64,000 bases of DNA from Hydnum rufescens UP504 (Eukaryota > Basidiomycota > Agaricomycetes > Cantharellales > Hydnaceae). Shown piece after piece: positions 1 to 11,397 of this stretch. Within the stretch, counting starts at the first letter, position 1, and each line of letters begins with the position of its first letter. The stretch covers positions 20,297 through 84,296 of the forward strand of contig MU129006.1 in assembly GCA_014904985.1 (NCBI GenBank), given 5' to 3'. The position numbers and the translations under genes are program-made. The notes under the pieces are model-generated. The model was not told the DNA's origin and did not search any database. It saw only the letters and a list, made by a program, of their open reading frames with translations.

Positions 1-100
1 ATTTATTATTATTTGTTTACTATTTATTATTATTATTATTACTATTATTATATACATATTATACTATACCCCCCCAGGGTCTGCCACCACAGGGGGGGAT
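1..100. repeat. Left terminal block of hairpin-intron array 1
   Basis: An A+T-rich TTA/TAT tract is followed at about 68-98 by a C7 run, AGGGTCTGCC, and a G7 run, which together form an imperfect inverted repeat. The same order (TATACATATTAT, C-run, AGGGTTTGCCACTGCAGG, G-run) recurs at 20,690-20,812 at the left end of the second array. A partial copy lies at 21,430-21,480. An inverted A+T-rich relative lies at 4,745-4,790. I read it as the conserved end of the array element. The element may start before this window. Confidence 0.6.
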
Positions 101-1532
101 AGTTTATGCAGGTCACGCGCCCACATATACCCACCATACCTCCGCAGTGAGTGCGGTTGGGGGCCGGTTCCTTTTGGGCACTCCCTCGCGGGGTCGGTCT
201 TCGTTTGTGGGGGTTCGTTCGTAGTTATCGTTTGCTGCGATCTCATTCGGCCGGTTCTGCTTGGGGGCTCGCGGGGATTCTGGTTCAGGATCTAGAGAAA
301 TAAATAATAAAATATTAGTACAACTGTAATGCAGCACAAAAAGAGCAGCTTATGCTGCTCTTTGTGTGCCACAAGAATAAGAAATAAAAAAATAAGAAAA
401 AACATACTTGTAGTACCCCACACCCACTGCAGTGGTGTGGGGTACTGGGGCTGTGTACTCTGGCTGGTATGTACGGCGATTCGTACGGGTGCCCGTCGTT
501 CAGGCGTCGATAAGGGGGTTACGGGGGTGTTGCGTCGGTATTTATTTGCAGGGCATGTTAAGACCTACAGATAAACCTTTTTAATTAGTTAAGAATTAAA
601 AACCACGCAAAAAGAGCAGCGAAAGCTGCTCTTTTTGCGTGGCTGTAGCTACTAGGGTGGCGGGGGCTTACCTTATATAGAACCACACACCCGCCGTGGC
701 GGGTGTGTGATTCCGGGCCCTTGTTCTTTATTTGGCGCGTTGCCATGTCATGTTGCTGTGTCGCGTTGTTATGTTGCGTTGTTGTGCCACGTTCCCATGT
801 CATGCTGCGGTGTATCGTGCTGCCAGGTTGCTGTGTCGCGTTGTCTCGTCATTTCGCGGGTTATCTTCATGTGTTGGATGGGCTCCTATCTGGAATAAAG
901 TGCATCAGTGAAAAAAATCCCAAAGCAGCGCAAAAAGAGCAGCTTATGCTGCTCTTTTTGTGCCACAACAATAAAAAATAAAAATAAACCTTGTAGTACC
1001 CCACACCTGCTGTAGCGGGTGTGGGGTACTGCAGTCCATCATTCAGGTGTCGATAGTTGGGGGTTACGGGGGCTCTCGCGTGGGTATTCGTTCGTGCGGG
1101 AAGTGATGACCTATAATACAAGACTATATGTTAGTTAAGAGTTAAAGACCATGCAAAAAGAGCAGCTTTCGCTGCTCTTTTTGCGTGGCTGTAGCTACTG
1201 AGGGGGGGGGACTTATCTTATATGGAACCACACACCCGCCGTGGCGGGTGTGTGATTCTGGGCCCTCGTTTGGTGCATTGCCGTATGTCGCGTCGTCGTT
1301 GTCATGTTCGTCGTTGCCGTATATCGCGGTGCCGCGTCGCGTTGCCGTGTATTGTGGTGCCGCATCGCGTTGCTGTTTGGGGTCTCGTCGTTTCACGGGT
1401 CATCGTCGTGCTGTGGGACAAGGTCTCCAATCTAGAATAAGGCATGTTAGTAAAAAAATTCCAAAGCAATGCAAAAAGAGCAGCTTTTGCTGCTCTTTTT
1501 GCGCCGTTGTGTCTACTACAAGGAAGACTCAC
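101..1532 (-). repeat. Hairpin-intron array 1, minus-oriented half (5 units)
   Basis: Read on the minus strand, this stretch has five intron-like units: 1532-1432, 1216-1111, 989-890, 671-565 and 407-292. Each has a GT-type donor followed by a perfect or near-perfect hairpin ending in GAGCAGC/GCTGCTC, a T-rich tract, a CTAAY-like branch point and an AG acceptor. The hairpin at 603-642 has an 18-bp stem with a GAAA loop on the plus strand. A second hairpin class, CCACACACCCGC/GCGGGTGTGTGG, lies just upstream of most donors. Donors vary: GTGAGT and GTAAGC are good, 989 is GTTTAT, and 1216 is ATAAGT, meaning G+1 is lost. No long reading frame links the exons. The half points away from the foldback core at 1,624-2,281. 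Confidence 0.75.
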
Positions 1533-1623
1533 CTTATGACCACACACCTGCAGTCGCGGGTGTGTGGTCGTGCGTTTGCCTTTTCAGGCAGTTGCCTGTT
1601 GTGGTTCGGAGATGCGGAGCAAG

Positions 1624-2281
1624 ATGGAAACTCAACGCCGGCAATTGCCGGTACTTAACAAGTGCCCAAGTGCTGGTGTTACAAGCAGAATACATATTAA
1701 TAGCAAGTATATAGATGTGTAATAAATACTATATAATAAATATTTACCCAGAAATGCGAAGAAGACGATGATAATAGGTCAGAGCTCAATAAGGCATGAT
1801 ATGCATAATTGCAAAGTGGATTGGGCGACTTCTATGGGTCAGAATTGGCCCAAATTAGAATATATTAATGGTATATATGCACCTTACATGAGCGATCAGT
1901 TACATTGGACGTCCCGGGCATTTCTGAAATTTTCACGCCTTCAATTCCCTAAATAGGGAATTGAAGGCGTGAAAATTTCAGAAATGCCCGGAACGTCCAA
2001 TGTAACTGATCGCTCATGTAAGGTGCATATATACCATTAATATATTCTAATTTGGGCCAATTCTGACCCATAGAAGTCGCCCAATCCACTTTGCAATTAT
2101 GCATATCATGCCTTATTGAGCTCTGACCTATTATCATCGTCTTCTTCGCATTTCTGGGTAAATATTTATTATATAGTATTTATTACACATCTATATACTT
2201 GCTATTAATATGTATTCTGCTTGTAACACAGCACTTGGGCGCTTTCTAAGTACCGGCAATTGCCGGCGTTGAATTGCACCA
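1624..2281. repeat. Near-perfect foldback core of array 1
   Basis: A long palindrome is centred between 1952 and 1953, so position x mirrors 3905 minus x. Arms of about 330 bp match with only a few mismatches, and the inner part is almost exact with a 2-nt loop. Both arms contain the self-complementary block CCGGCAATTGCCGG. Beyond 2,281 the symmetry continues more loosely into the first exon hairpins on both sides. The two 62-codon open frames at 1768-1956 (+) and 1949-2137 (-) are mirror copies of each other and are not convincing genes. Transcription through the core would give a hairpin RNA long enough for Dicer. Confidence 0.85.
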
Positions 2282-2325
2282 CTACGCAGCCACACCCAGC
2301 AATGGCCCAGAAAGGCTGAGGACAC

Positions 2326-4690
2326 GACCACACACCCGCAGTCGCGACTGCGGGTGTGTGGTCATAAGGTGAGTTTTGTCCTATTAGATACAATGGCACA
2401 AAAAGAGTAGCGAAAGCTACTCTTTTTGCGCTGCTTTGAGTTCTTGTACTAACACACCTTTGATTATTTTAGACGAAAGCCCGCACGACGAGGGCCGACA
2501 CAGCAACAGCCAAACCAAAGCAGACAACAGACCCCCCTATGGGTGGCCCCAGGAACCACACACCTGCCGCGGCGGGTGTGTGGTTCTAATAAAGGCAGGT
2601 ACGTTTGTACACCCCCAACAGCGCGAAAGAGCAGCAGATGCTGCTCTTTCGCGCTGATTTTATTTCTCAACTAATATATTATTTATTATTCCAGGTTATC
2701 GACCAGACCCAGCAAAATAACGACCTGCCGAACGAACCACCCCCGCCCCGAAATCACGATGCGACCCGCCAACGACGGCCAACCGGACAAAGCCCCAGAC
2801 GAAACCACACACCCTGCTTCGGCGGGTGTATGATAATTTTAAGGTAAGTACAACCACGCGAAAGGAGCAGCGTACGCTGCTCCTTTTGCGTGGGTCTTCT
2901 TTTTTCTCTTTTACTAATATATTTACTATTCTAGGGTGTCAAGCAAAATGACGACCCGCCAAAACAACATACGCCAAACGAAACCTGCCAACGACGAACT
3001 GGCCAGACAGAACCCCAGACGAAACCACACCTGCCAAAGCGGGTGTGTAAGGTAAGTATCTGCACAACCGCACAAAAGGAGCAGCGTATGCTGCTCCTTT
3101 TGTGTGGCTTTGCTTTTTTTCTTTTTTACTAATGTATTATTTACTATTCTAGTTTGTTATTTGAACCCACAACAAACCCCCCACCAAACAAAAGCTACAA
3201 ACGTGACCTGCCAAAGCCCCATCAAACGAAACCCAGGACCAGACACCCACGACACGAGACCACAGAAACCGCAAATGGAACCACACACCCGCCAAAGCGG
3301 GTGTGTGGTAATTTTAAGGTAAGCATATGCACAACCACGCAAAAGGAGCAGCGTACGCTGCTCCTTTTGCGTGGCTTTTCTTTTTATTTTATTTTATTTT
3401 TTACTAATGTATTACTTATTATTGTAGATTGTCGTCTGAGCTAACAACGAGCTCCCCGCGTAACGCAACCCACCAAAACCCCAACCAAACGACGCCCGCC
3501 CACCATCAGTCCACCAGACGAGACCACAACACCCCGGCGAACGACAATGCACCACACGAGGAGACGGACCACACACCCGCAGTTGCGGGTGTGTGGTTCT
3601 ATACAAGGTAATGCACCCCCCCCCCCTCAACAGTGCAAAAAGAGCAGCAAGGGCTGCTCTTTTTGCATTGTTTTAATTTTTAACTAACAAATTGTTTATT
3701 ATTCTAGGATATCGCCTGAACCACCCACAAAACGAGAGCCCCAAGCCCAACACACCAAGGAACACCCCCAGACGTAACCCGGGAACGAGAACGCACAACA
3801 CAAGGCCACAGGGACCCCAGACGAACCACACCTGCTTCGGCGGGTGTGTGATAATTCTAAGGTAAGTACAACCGCGCAAAAGGAGCAGCGTATGCTGCTC
3901 CTTTTGTGTGGCTCTTCTATTTTTTCTTTTACTAACATATTTACTATTCTAGACAGTCAAGCCAAATGACAACCTGCCGAACGAACCCCCCCAGGGAATG
4001 ATGATGCGACCGGCCATGACACCTGCCAAACGAACCACGCCAACCATGACCGGCCAGACCAAACCCAAGAGAGCACCACACACCCGCTTCTGTGGGTGTG
4101 TGGTAATTTTAAGGTGAGTACAACCGCAGCAAGAGGAGCAGCGTGCGCTGCTCCTTTTGCGTGGCTTTTCTTGTTTTTTTTTATAACTAACGTATTATTT
4201 ATTATTTTAGTTTGTCATCTGAACCCAACACCCGCGACCCCGCCGAACGAACATGGGAGAACGACAACCCACCTGCCAAATGAATCCCGCGAACGGCAAC
4301 AAGTCGAAACCACGACACAAGCCCCGGACGAACCCCACACCCGCTTCGGCGGGTGTGGTAATCTTTAAGGTTAGTATATATATACATGTCCGACTATGCA
4401 AAAGGAGCAGCAGGGGCTGCTCCTTTTGCCTGGTTTTTCTTTTTTTAACTACCTTATTATTTATTATCATAGGTATTCTTCTGAATCCACATCCCCCAAC
4501 TGAAGCCACGACCCCGCCGAATGAAAACACGCAACCACGGGTGAGGGGGAGCCCCAACGGTGAAGCGCGCGAAACGACATCCCCGGTACCACACACCCGC
4601 CCAAGCGGGTGTTAGATAGTGTTTTAAATTTTTATAGACAGTACCACATGCCCGCCCAAGCGGGTGTGTGGTATGTTTTTTATGAATTTT
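2326..4690 (+). repeat. Hairpin-intron array 1, plus-oriented half (9 units)
   Basis: Nine consecutive intron-like segments are visible: 2369-2472, 2599-2694, 2844-2934, 3052-3152, 3319-3427, 3608-3707, 3862-3952, 4114-4210 and 4370-4472. Nearly all donors are GTRAGT-like, and branch points read CTAAC/CTAAT or close variants 15-25 nt before YAG. Each intron holds a hairpin of the type GGAGCAGC/GCTGCTCC shortly after the donor. The intervening C-rich exons are 117-180 nt and end with a CCACACACCCGC/GCGGGTGTGTGG hairpin 7-15 nt before the next donor. The first exon hairpin (2326-2363) is a 19-bp perfect palindrome. The exon phases do not join into one frame. The last exon carries two hairpins (about 4588-4613, 4643-4672) and runs into A+T-rich DNA. 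Confidence 0.85.
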
Positions 4691-5010
4691 TAAATAAATA
4701 AATAAATAAACAAGTCAATAAAAACAAAACACAGGACTGAAACCCTGTGGAGCATATGTACAATATAGTGATAATAAATAAATAATTATAAATGGAAAAC
4801 ATTATCCCCGATAAGCCCGTATGGCCCACTGCAAGTCTGAGATTCTCTAAGTCTCAGTTTCGGCCAATTTTCGGCCAATTTTCGGCCATTTCGGCCAATT
4901 CTGGGCCAGGAGGTGAAATCATAAAAATGGCCATTTCAGCCGGAATAGTGATGGGACCTCCTTAGGTACCATTATCTGCCCCGGAAGTGGTACCTAACTA
5001 GGTAGGCTTA
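4691..5010. repeat. Right terminal block of array 1 with GGTACC palindrome
   Basis: AAAT repeats and an inverted version of the array-end A+T block are followed by short repeats of TTTCGGCCAA. A palindrome at 4953-5005 is built on GGTACC arms around a CTGCCCCGG loop. A close relative of that palindrome sits at 20,568-20,620, on the outside of the second array. This suggests that it belongs to the ends of the array element, or to a common neighbour of it. Confidence 0.55.
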
Positions 5011-8000
5011 GATGACTGACCAAGGTGCATGACCTTGCCTCAAGGCCCTACTTCTTGGTGGTGACAGTAAATTCCATTGGCTCATTTTCCTGGCGACCGT
5101 GGCTGTCCGCACGCTCTCAATGCGGGCAGGTACAATATCATCAACATTGTTCCCCTCTGGTTTGCTCAATAAATTAACAGTCTAGTCTCCCCTTCCTCTT
5201 TCTTGCTTGGTGACTTCTGTGATCTTCTTGGCGCCTCAAGTGATTTTGGTTAGGCACAAATTGTTCTTGATGTTTTGTTACACTCTGTTCCCAGTATTCA
5301 GAAATGGGTGCAATTTCAGAGGATTTGTCTCTCCTTGATTGCTCTATATTGCCTTCCTCCAACATTGACATGTTGACACTTGAGGCTCTCAAGTCGATGT
5401 ATTTTACTCAAGGGGTTGTCCCCCACTGGGAGTCCTGGTTCCTCTTGTATCCCGAAAAGAGTATTGGCGGAACCAACGAGACCTCGCGATGCACCTCGCC
5501 TGAACTCAATGTTCTATGAAAGCCGGGGCTGTGACACCTTCGGGGCATAGCTGGTGCTTTCTGCCTTGGGTGTTCAACTCTTTGGTCTTGGGACAAAAAT
5601 GGTGGGAGAGCTCCTTCAGTGTCTCCTGCCATTAGAGATATCGTCAAGCATGAGGACAATAATGTCAAGGCCCTCGAAACCTCATCCCTGAAACATGCAA
5701 CCCAACGTAGATGTTCATGGCACCAGATTCGATTCTGGTTCGCCGTGACGACTCTGAGATGGAGTAATCGGAGTCGAATTATACTCTTGAAGATCTGTTG
5801 GCCCTTAGTCGCTCCGGTCAAGGTCTCCACAAGCTCCCAACGGATCAGTTCAATTTGAATAAGGAAGCGGAAGTCAACATCACCCTTGTTCCCCCTGTTC
5901 AGGGTATCCTAGAAGAGAGGTGATGTCAGCAGTTCAAGGTCTCAATGATGGTTTTGTATTCACTGGCTTTTCGGCACTTGAAGGCAGTCAGGAGTATAGA
6001 GTGTTTCTCCTAATGCTGATCAACATGCCAGATGGACCCCCAAAGCAATGAGAATGTGATCCCCCCCACGAATGGACTCTGTTTCCAATACAATTGTAAC
6101 TTCCCTCTTTCAGGGGCACCAGCCGATCTCCATGACATTGCCTTCTTTAAGGAAAGGAGTTGGAGATCTCATTTGCGACACTCTGAGGCTAATGTTGACC
6201 CACCCATGAGGGTTATCTGTCGCTGAGCATCCTGATTCCTCCTGTATTTCGAAGTTTCAATGAATTTATTGCGGCACTTTGGCAGCCGACAAATGCCGGC
6301 CTTGCATCCCAACCGAACTGAATGGTCTGCAAAACTGGTGGTCGTCACCCCCTTTGGGGCGCAGGGACTCCAGTTTCCAACTACTTTCCTAGGTGGAGCC
6401 CTCCCTACTCTAGCCCTCATGCAGTACAACCTATGTTTTCTGATCTGGGCACCTGGCTCTTTGGTTGTGAGACAAAATTACTATCAAGGGACGGGTCAAA
6501 TGACTTGATTTTCTCCCCAAGCAAGCAAGGACAATGTCAACCCCGGATGTGCCCCAAATGTAGGTGTTCTTCAAAGCGGATTCAGCTCTTGTTCTTGGTG
6601 ACTCCTCCGAGACATAGCCACGAAACTCGAAGTATATTGGTGGAGATTTGTCTATCATCTCATGGTCTCACCAAGGTGGCATCACTCGTTCAAGCTCTCA
6701 GTGATGGTTTCACATTCACAGAGTTTTTGGCCCTGTGCTTCACCTACCAGTGATTGACAAACCAGATGGACCCCAAAGACAGTTCCAACGATGTCAATGC
6801 TATGAGACTGCCTGCAATTCAAGTCAAGAAGATTTATACAGAGAGTGGCGAGAACACCACCAATGGATTCTGTTTCTGAGGCAGTCGCAACCACTCCCGG
6901 CATTACCTCCTTCAGGGGCTCCAGCTGATCTCCACAACATTGTATTCTCACGAAAAGATTTGGATGGCTCATATTTAGGCCTCCTTCTCTCCTCAGCAAA
7001 CTGAAAGAAGTGGCCCATTATGGTTTGCAGGCCCCTTGGTTAATGTTTCTGGGAGTACTGAGAGAAATCCTTGGGTGTTTCTATCAAAAGTTATGACTTT
7101 CATCAAGACTGAAGGTGGAGCCTTGGTTCTCATAGTCCCCTCCACTTCCTCTCATGTGTGTGACTGTGAGAGACACTGGGCAGGAGAAGAGTACAGTGGG
7201 GACTGCAGCTGATGGATGCAGGATGTGGCAAATAATGCTGGCCCCAGTTTGATAACCCTACCATTAGATTCAGTTGGGGCCATGTAAGGTTTATCAGTTC
7301 TCAATCCTGCTTTTCAATCCATTATATATGATCTCTTCAGTTTTACTCTCCCCATCAATGAATTTACTCACTGCCTTCACTGCTCCCACTAATCTCTATC
7401 ATTGGCTTTCCAAGACCAGAACGCTGATGGAGGCATTCATTCATATCTCAACCAAAATGAACAGCCACAAAGTAGACATCCACAAAAATGCCAAATGTGC
7501 ATTCCTGCCTCTATTTCCTCCTGGTTGATGAATTTCACCAAAAATATGCTGTATTCTTTGTAGTCTTGAAACCATTGATTGCAAGGCATGATGCACCATA
7601 CATTCTGCCTCACATCCAGTTCTCCCCTTTGTGATGCAAAGATTATTTGTCTATTGCCAGAATGAATGATGAACATAGGGTCACCACACAGTGAGCCTCA
7701 AGTGAAATGGAAAGCACAGTCCTGGGGTCTAGAAGAATGTGATCTGTGTTCCTGCTAGATGCAGCATTCCTGAGACCATCAGCCATGCACCAGAGGGAGG
7801 TGTCAGGCTTGGCAATCTGGCATACAAGAACTGGGGGCTGAGACTTGAGGGATGGGAACTCATTCCTCATTGCATTATGGTAAGTCCTCATCATGTCCAT
7901 ATTCTGGACTCTATGGGATTGTTGTAAGTGGTGTACTTAGTGTGTTCTTATAGGTGCATCAACCATGCTACAAATGACCTAAAGTGGCATTCATAGACAG

Positions 8001-9350
8001 AAGAAAAGATGGTCCTTGCTAATGTTTTCCTCCACCTATATAGCCACTCTACTTACATAAGCTGATGATGTAATCCTATACCACTCCCCTTACAATTGTT
8101 GTATATCATTGGGGCCATCTGAATGCCAATTTAGAGGACTTTTATTTAAGGGATTGTTAAGGGTCATTCATAGTATGAGGAGGCAATTAAGTAATTGGGT
8201 CAAGTGTGAATGAAAAGTCCTTAAGATGGCTGACTGGGAGTTTGTGAATGAGGATTATGTAAGTGCAGAGATGAAGGAATAGAAGGGAGTGAACTGAATT
8301 CCAAGAGACTCAGCACAAGGGGGACTTTAAGGCAGAGTCACAAAACAAAGGGGGCTTTGTGAGAGTAAGATCAACCAAAGACAATATATTCTTGATCTTC
8401 TGAAGAGTCAAGGTTACATGACGTATCTACTTATATACTAAAAGGTTAAAGGGATTTTATTAAAGGTGGTATGATGTAAGGAGTGGGGCAATATGTGGAG
8501 TGATGCAATGTATGGAATGGTGTGATATATGGAGTGGTGTGATATGTAAATAATGAGTCAAGGAGGAGTTGTCATGTGATCATGGGAAGTTGCAGCTATC
8601 CTGCATCCATGATCGAGGTCATGAATATGACTCATGACAGGGATGGAATACATGGAAAAGAAAGGAGTCCTCAATTCCAATGGTTTGTCCATCCCCATCA
8701 TGATTTCCAGATCTGGATATGCTCATATGATGAAGTGGACTGAGCATTCAGCATTTTGGAACCCCATCCATATCCATGCATGGTATTGATCTTCCTCTAT
8801 TACATTCTAATGGGAAATGCATCATTTATCTCATTTTACATCCTTCTCTCACTGGTGAATCTCCTCACTGGAGACCACAAGATGTGTGTTGCTAGGAGAT
8901 AATGATCCAGAAAGGGGGCTGGAATTAATACTAACCTTGAGGTGTAGTGGGGAATGCTGCATCCTCAAATCCCTCAAACCAAGAATTCTTACTCAATACA
9001 GAGCTGCCAGGTGCTCTTGAGGACATGATATGATCTAGTAAATCAATGATGGCTGAATACTTACAATTAATCTTCATACACTCTTGAGCTTTGACTGGTC
9101 CATATCCATGTGTATTGATTTTAGCAGTGCCAGAACAGATTATTGGCATGACAATGTTCATTCAGATGAAGTAGCAAGGCTAGATAATGCAGAAGGTGCT
9201 CTGTTGTTTCTGTTTCCTTTGGTCTTACTGAACAGAGGTTCCTGGATTCATTTATATTCAAAAAATATCTCTACAGTTGAAGATGAGTTTGGTTTCTTGA
9301 GTCAAAGAAGAAACAACGGTGTTCAAAATAATACAATACCATTCATGAAC
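5011..9350. other. Degenerate 3' flank of the NACHT-WD40 duplication unit, no intact gene
   Basis: Positions 5,015-6,230 match 13,956-15,200 with many substitutions, and 8,900-9,350 matches 15,380-15,920 and 17,640-18,030. This is the downstream flank of a tandemly duplicated gene. Parts of 5,930-6,230 recur again in 6,690-7,010. Short plus-strand stretches keep amino-acid similarity between copies (for example ISEDLSLLDCSI and APADLHDI), which suggests a decayed coding sequence I cannot identify. From about 7,000 the DNA almost lacks CpG. I see no intact gene here. Confidence 0.6.
8480..8547. repeat. Short minisatellite, 17-18 nt unit
   Basis: Four imperfect head-to-tail copies of a unit like GGAGTGGTGTGATATGT lie in CpG-free, gene-free DNA. 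Confidence 0.6.
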
Positions 9351-9353
9351 AAG

Positions 9354-11393
9354 TTATACATGTTCAAGCCTCTGTACAAATGGATGATCTTGAGGATCCA
9401 CAATTATAACATGGCCATCCTGACACCCAACTGCAACTCTGGGTTGACTGAGCAGACTGGATGCCTTAAGTGCAGTCTTTGGGCAATAATGGGGAGGGAT
9501 ATAGCATATATGAGCAACAGGATGGCCCTGTGAGTCCAGTGCCTGGATCCACCCACCCACCCTAGACCACATGAGGGAAGTGAGGCTGATAGTAGGAGGG
9601 AAAACCTCCAGAATTGAGGAAGAGACTAATTGAGGGGGTTGGGATGTCAAATCCCATGCAAAGGTGTTTGTAGGAGTTTGGGAGATGAGGGTGTGGCCAT
9701 CAAAGGAAAATACAAGATCTAGAACATTCCTAGAATCAACTTCAAGAGTTGCAATGCACACCCTTGACATGGCATCCCACAAGCATACAGTATGATCATA
9801 TGAGCCTGATGCAAGCCATGAACCATCAGGTGAAAAGGCAACCAAGGTAACTCCTTTAGAATGGCCATGAAGAGTTGCAATATGTGCACCTGACATAGCA
9901 TCCAACAAGTATACAGAAGAATCCCAGGAGCCTGATGCAAGCAGTAAACCATTGGGTGAGAATGCAACAGACCCAACCTGGTCCTTAGAATGGCCAGAAG
10001 TTGCAATGTGTACACCCAACACTGGATCCCACAAGCATACAGTACTATCTGATGAGCCTGATGCAAGCCTCAAATTGTCAGGTGAAAATGCAACTGACCT
10101 AACCCAATCAGAATGGCCCTGAAGGGTGGCAATGCATGTGGCATGCATGACATCCCATATGCATATAGTTTTATCAAATGAGCCAGATGCAAGCTGTACA
10201 CCATCAGGTGAGAATGCAACTGAGATAATCCAATCAGAATGGCCTTCAAGAGTTGCAGTGTGTGCACCAGACATGACATCCCACAACCATAGAGTATGAT
10301 CATATGAACCTGATGCAAGCCTCAGACCATCAGGTGAAAATGCAACTGAGAGAACTGAATTGGAATGGCCATGAGGGGTGGTAATGGGTGTACCTAACAT
10401 AGGATCCCACAAGCATAGTGTCTGATCACCAGAGCCAGATGCAAGCCATAAACTGTCTGGTGAAAATGTGACTGAGTTGACTGAATGAGAGTGGCCATGG
10501 AGAGTTGCAATGTGTGTGCCTGACATGGCATCCCACAAGTGTATGGTTTTATCACCTGACCCTGAGCCTGATGCAAGCCATGAACCATTGGGTGAAAATG
10601 CAACTGAGTATACTGAATCAGAATGACCTTGAAGAGTTGCAATGTGCACACCCAATACAGCATCCCACAAGCATATGGTATGATCATCTGAGCCTGATGC
10701 AATGTGTAGCCCATCAGGTGAAAATGCAACTGAGGAAACACTATCAGAATGATGATGAAGAGTTGCAATGTGGGTGCCTGACATTGCATCCCACAAGCAT
10801 AGGGTATGATCATATGAGCCTGACACAAGCTGCAAACCATCAGGGGAAAATGCCACTGACTCAACTGAATCAGAATGGCCTTGAAGAGTTACAGTGTGCA
10901 TCCCCAACATGGCATCCCACAACCATAGGGTGTGGTCATCTGAGCCTGATGCAAGCCTTGAACCATCAGGTGAAAATGCAACTGAGGTAATGCCATGAGA
11001 ATGGCCTTGAAGAGTTACAGTGCATGTATGCAACATGGGATCCCACAAGCATAGGGTCTCATCCAATGAACCTGATGCAAGCTGTAAACCATCAGGTGAG
11101 AATGCAAGTGAGGTAACTGCCGCAGAATGGCCCAGAAGAGTTGCAATGCACTCTCCTAACATTGCATCCCACAAGCAGAGCATACCCTCCTCTGAGCCTG
11201 ATGCAAGCCATAGACCATCTGGTGAAAATGCAACTGAGTAAACCCCACTAGAATGGCCAATAAATGTGGTCAAGCTCTGCGGCCATTGTGCCTCCACACC
11301 CTGCAGCACTCTGATACAACTCTTTACATCTTTTGAATATGTCTTGTATAGAGCAGTGTCATATGGTGTGAAGGCCAAGGCAGAATGATACAC
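9354..11393 (-). CDS. WD40-repeat half of a NACHT-WD40 NLR-like gene
   Basis: This 679-codon open frame encodes about 12 WD40 repeats plus a degenerate one, with the recurring pattern GHS-x-SVAFSPDG-x-LASGS-x-LWDA roughly every 42 residues. A C-terminal region of about 160 residues follows. Such repeats form beta-propellers that sense ligands or partners in fungal NLR proteins. The frame opens with a GTG at 11,393 and no convincing start. Its first residues (YHSALAFTPYDTALYKTY) are the usual linker between NACHT and WD40 in this family, so it continues the gene at 11,398-13,906. A shift of one base near 11,398 breaks the frame. CpG is almost absent (about two sites in 2 kb), unlike the NACHT half. 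The gene may be a pseudogene, or the shift may be an assembly error. Confidence 0.85.
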   Translation of the reverse strand: MYHSALAFTPYDTALYKTYSKDVKSCIRVLQGVEAQWPQSLTTFIGHSSGVYSVAFSPDGLWLASGSEEGMLCLWDAMLGECIATLLGHSAAVTSLAFSPDGLQLASGSLDETLCLWDPMLHTCTVTLQGHSHGITSVAFSPDGSRLASGSDDHTLWLWDAMLGMHTVTLQGHSDSVESVAFSPDGLQLVSGSYDHTLCLWDAMSGTHIATLHHHSDSVSSVAFSPDGLHIASGSDDHTICLWDAVLGVHIATLQGHSDSVYSVAFSPNGSWLASGSGSGDKTIHLWDAMSGTHIATLHGHSHSVNSVTFSPDSLWLASGSGDQTLCLWDPMLGTPITTPHGHSNSVLSVAFSPDGLRLASGSYDHTLWLWDVMSGAHTATLEGHSDWIISVAFSPDGVQLASGSFDKTICIWDVMHATCIATLQGHSDWVRSVAFSPDNLRLASGSSDSTVCLWDPVLGVHIATSGHSKDQVGSVAFSPNGLLLASGSWDSSVYLLDAMSGAHIATLHGHSKGVTLVAFSPDGSWLASGSYDHTVCLWDAMSRVCIATLEVDSRNVLDLVFSFDGHTLISQTPTNTFAWDLTSQPPQLVSSSILEVFPPTISLTSLMWSRVGGWIQALDSQGHPVAHICYIPPHYCPKTALKASSLLSQPRVAVGCQDGHVIIVDPQDHPFVQRLEHV

Positions 11394-11397
11394 CTGC

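Noticed and set aside
1185..1658. 157-codon plus-strand open frame in array 1
   Set aside because: It runs through the intron-like hairpins of the opposite strand, changes character at every unit and matches nothing; it is a by-product of the repeat.
1768..2137. Two nearly identical 62-codon proteins on opposite strands
   Set aside because: They are the two arms of one palindrome, so the similarity needs no coding explanation.
2869..2934. Helitron ends (hairpin followed by CTAG)
   Set aside because: The hairpin lies about 45 bp before CTAG, not 10-12 bp, and there is no Rep/helicase and no conserved TC start. Splice acceptors explain CTAG better.
2326..4690. CRISPR-like array of regular palindromic repeats
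   Set aside because: Spacing is irregular, repeats vary, spacers are related to each other, and the host is a eukaryote with splice signals at each unit.
10505..10990. 161-codon plus-strand frame opposite the WD40 gene
   Set aside because: It mirrors the WD40 repeats in another frame with the same 126-bp period; a shadow frame.
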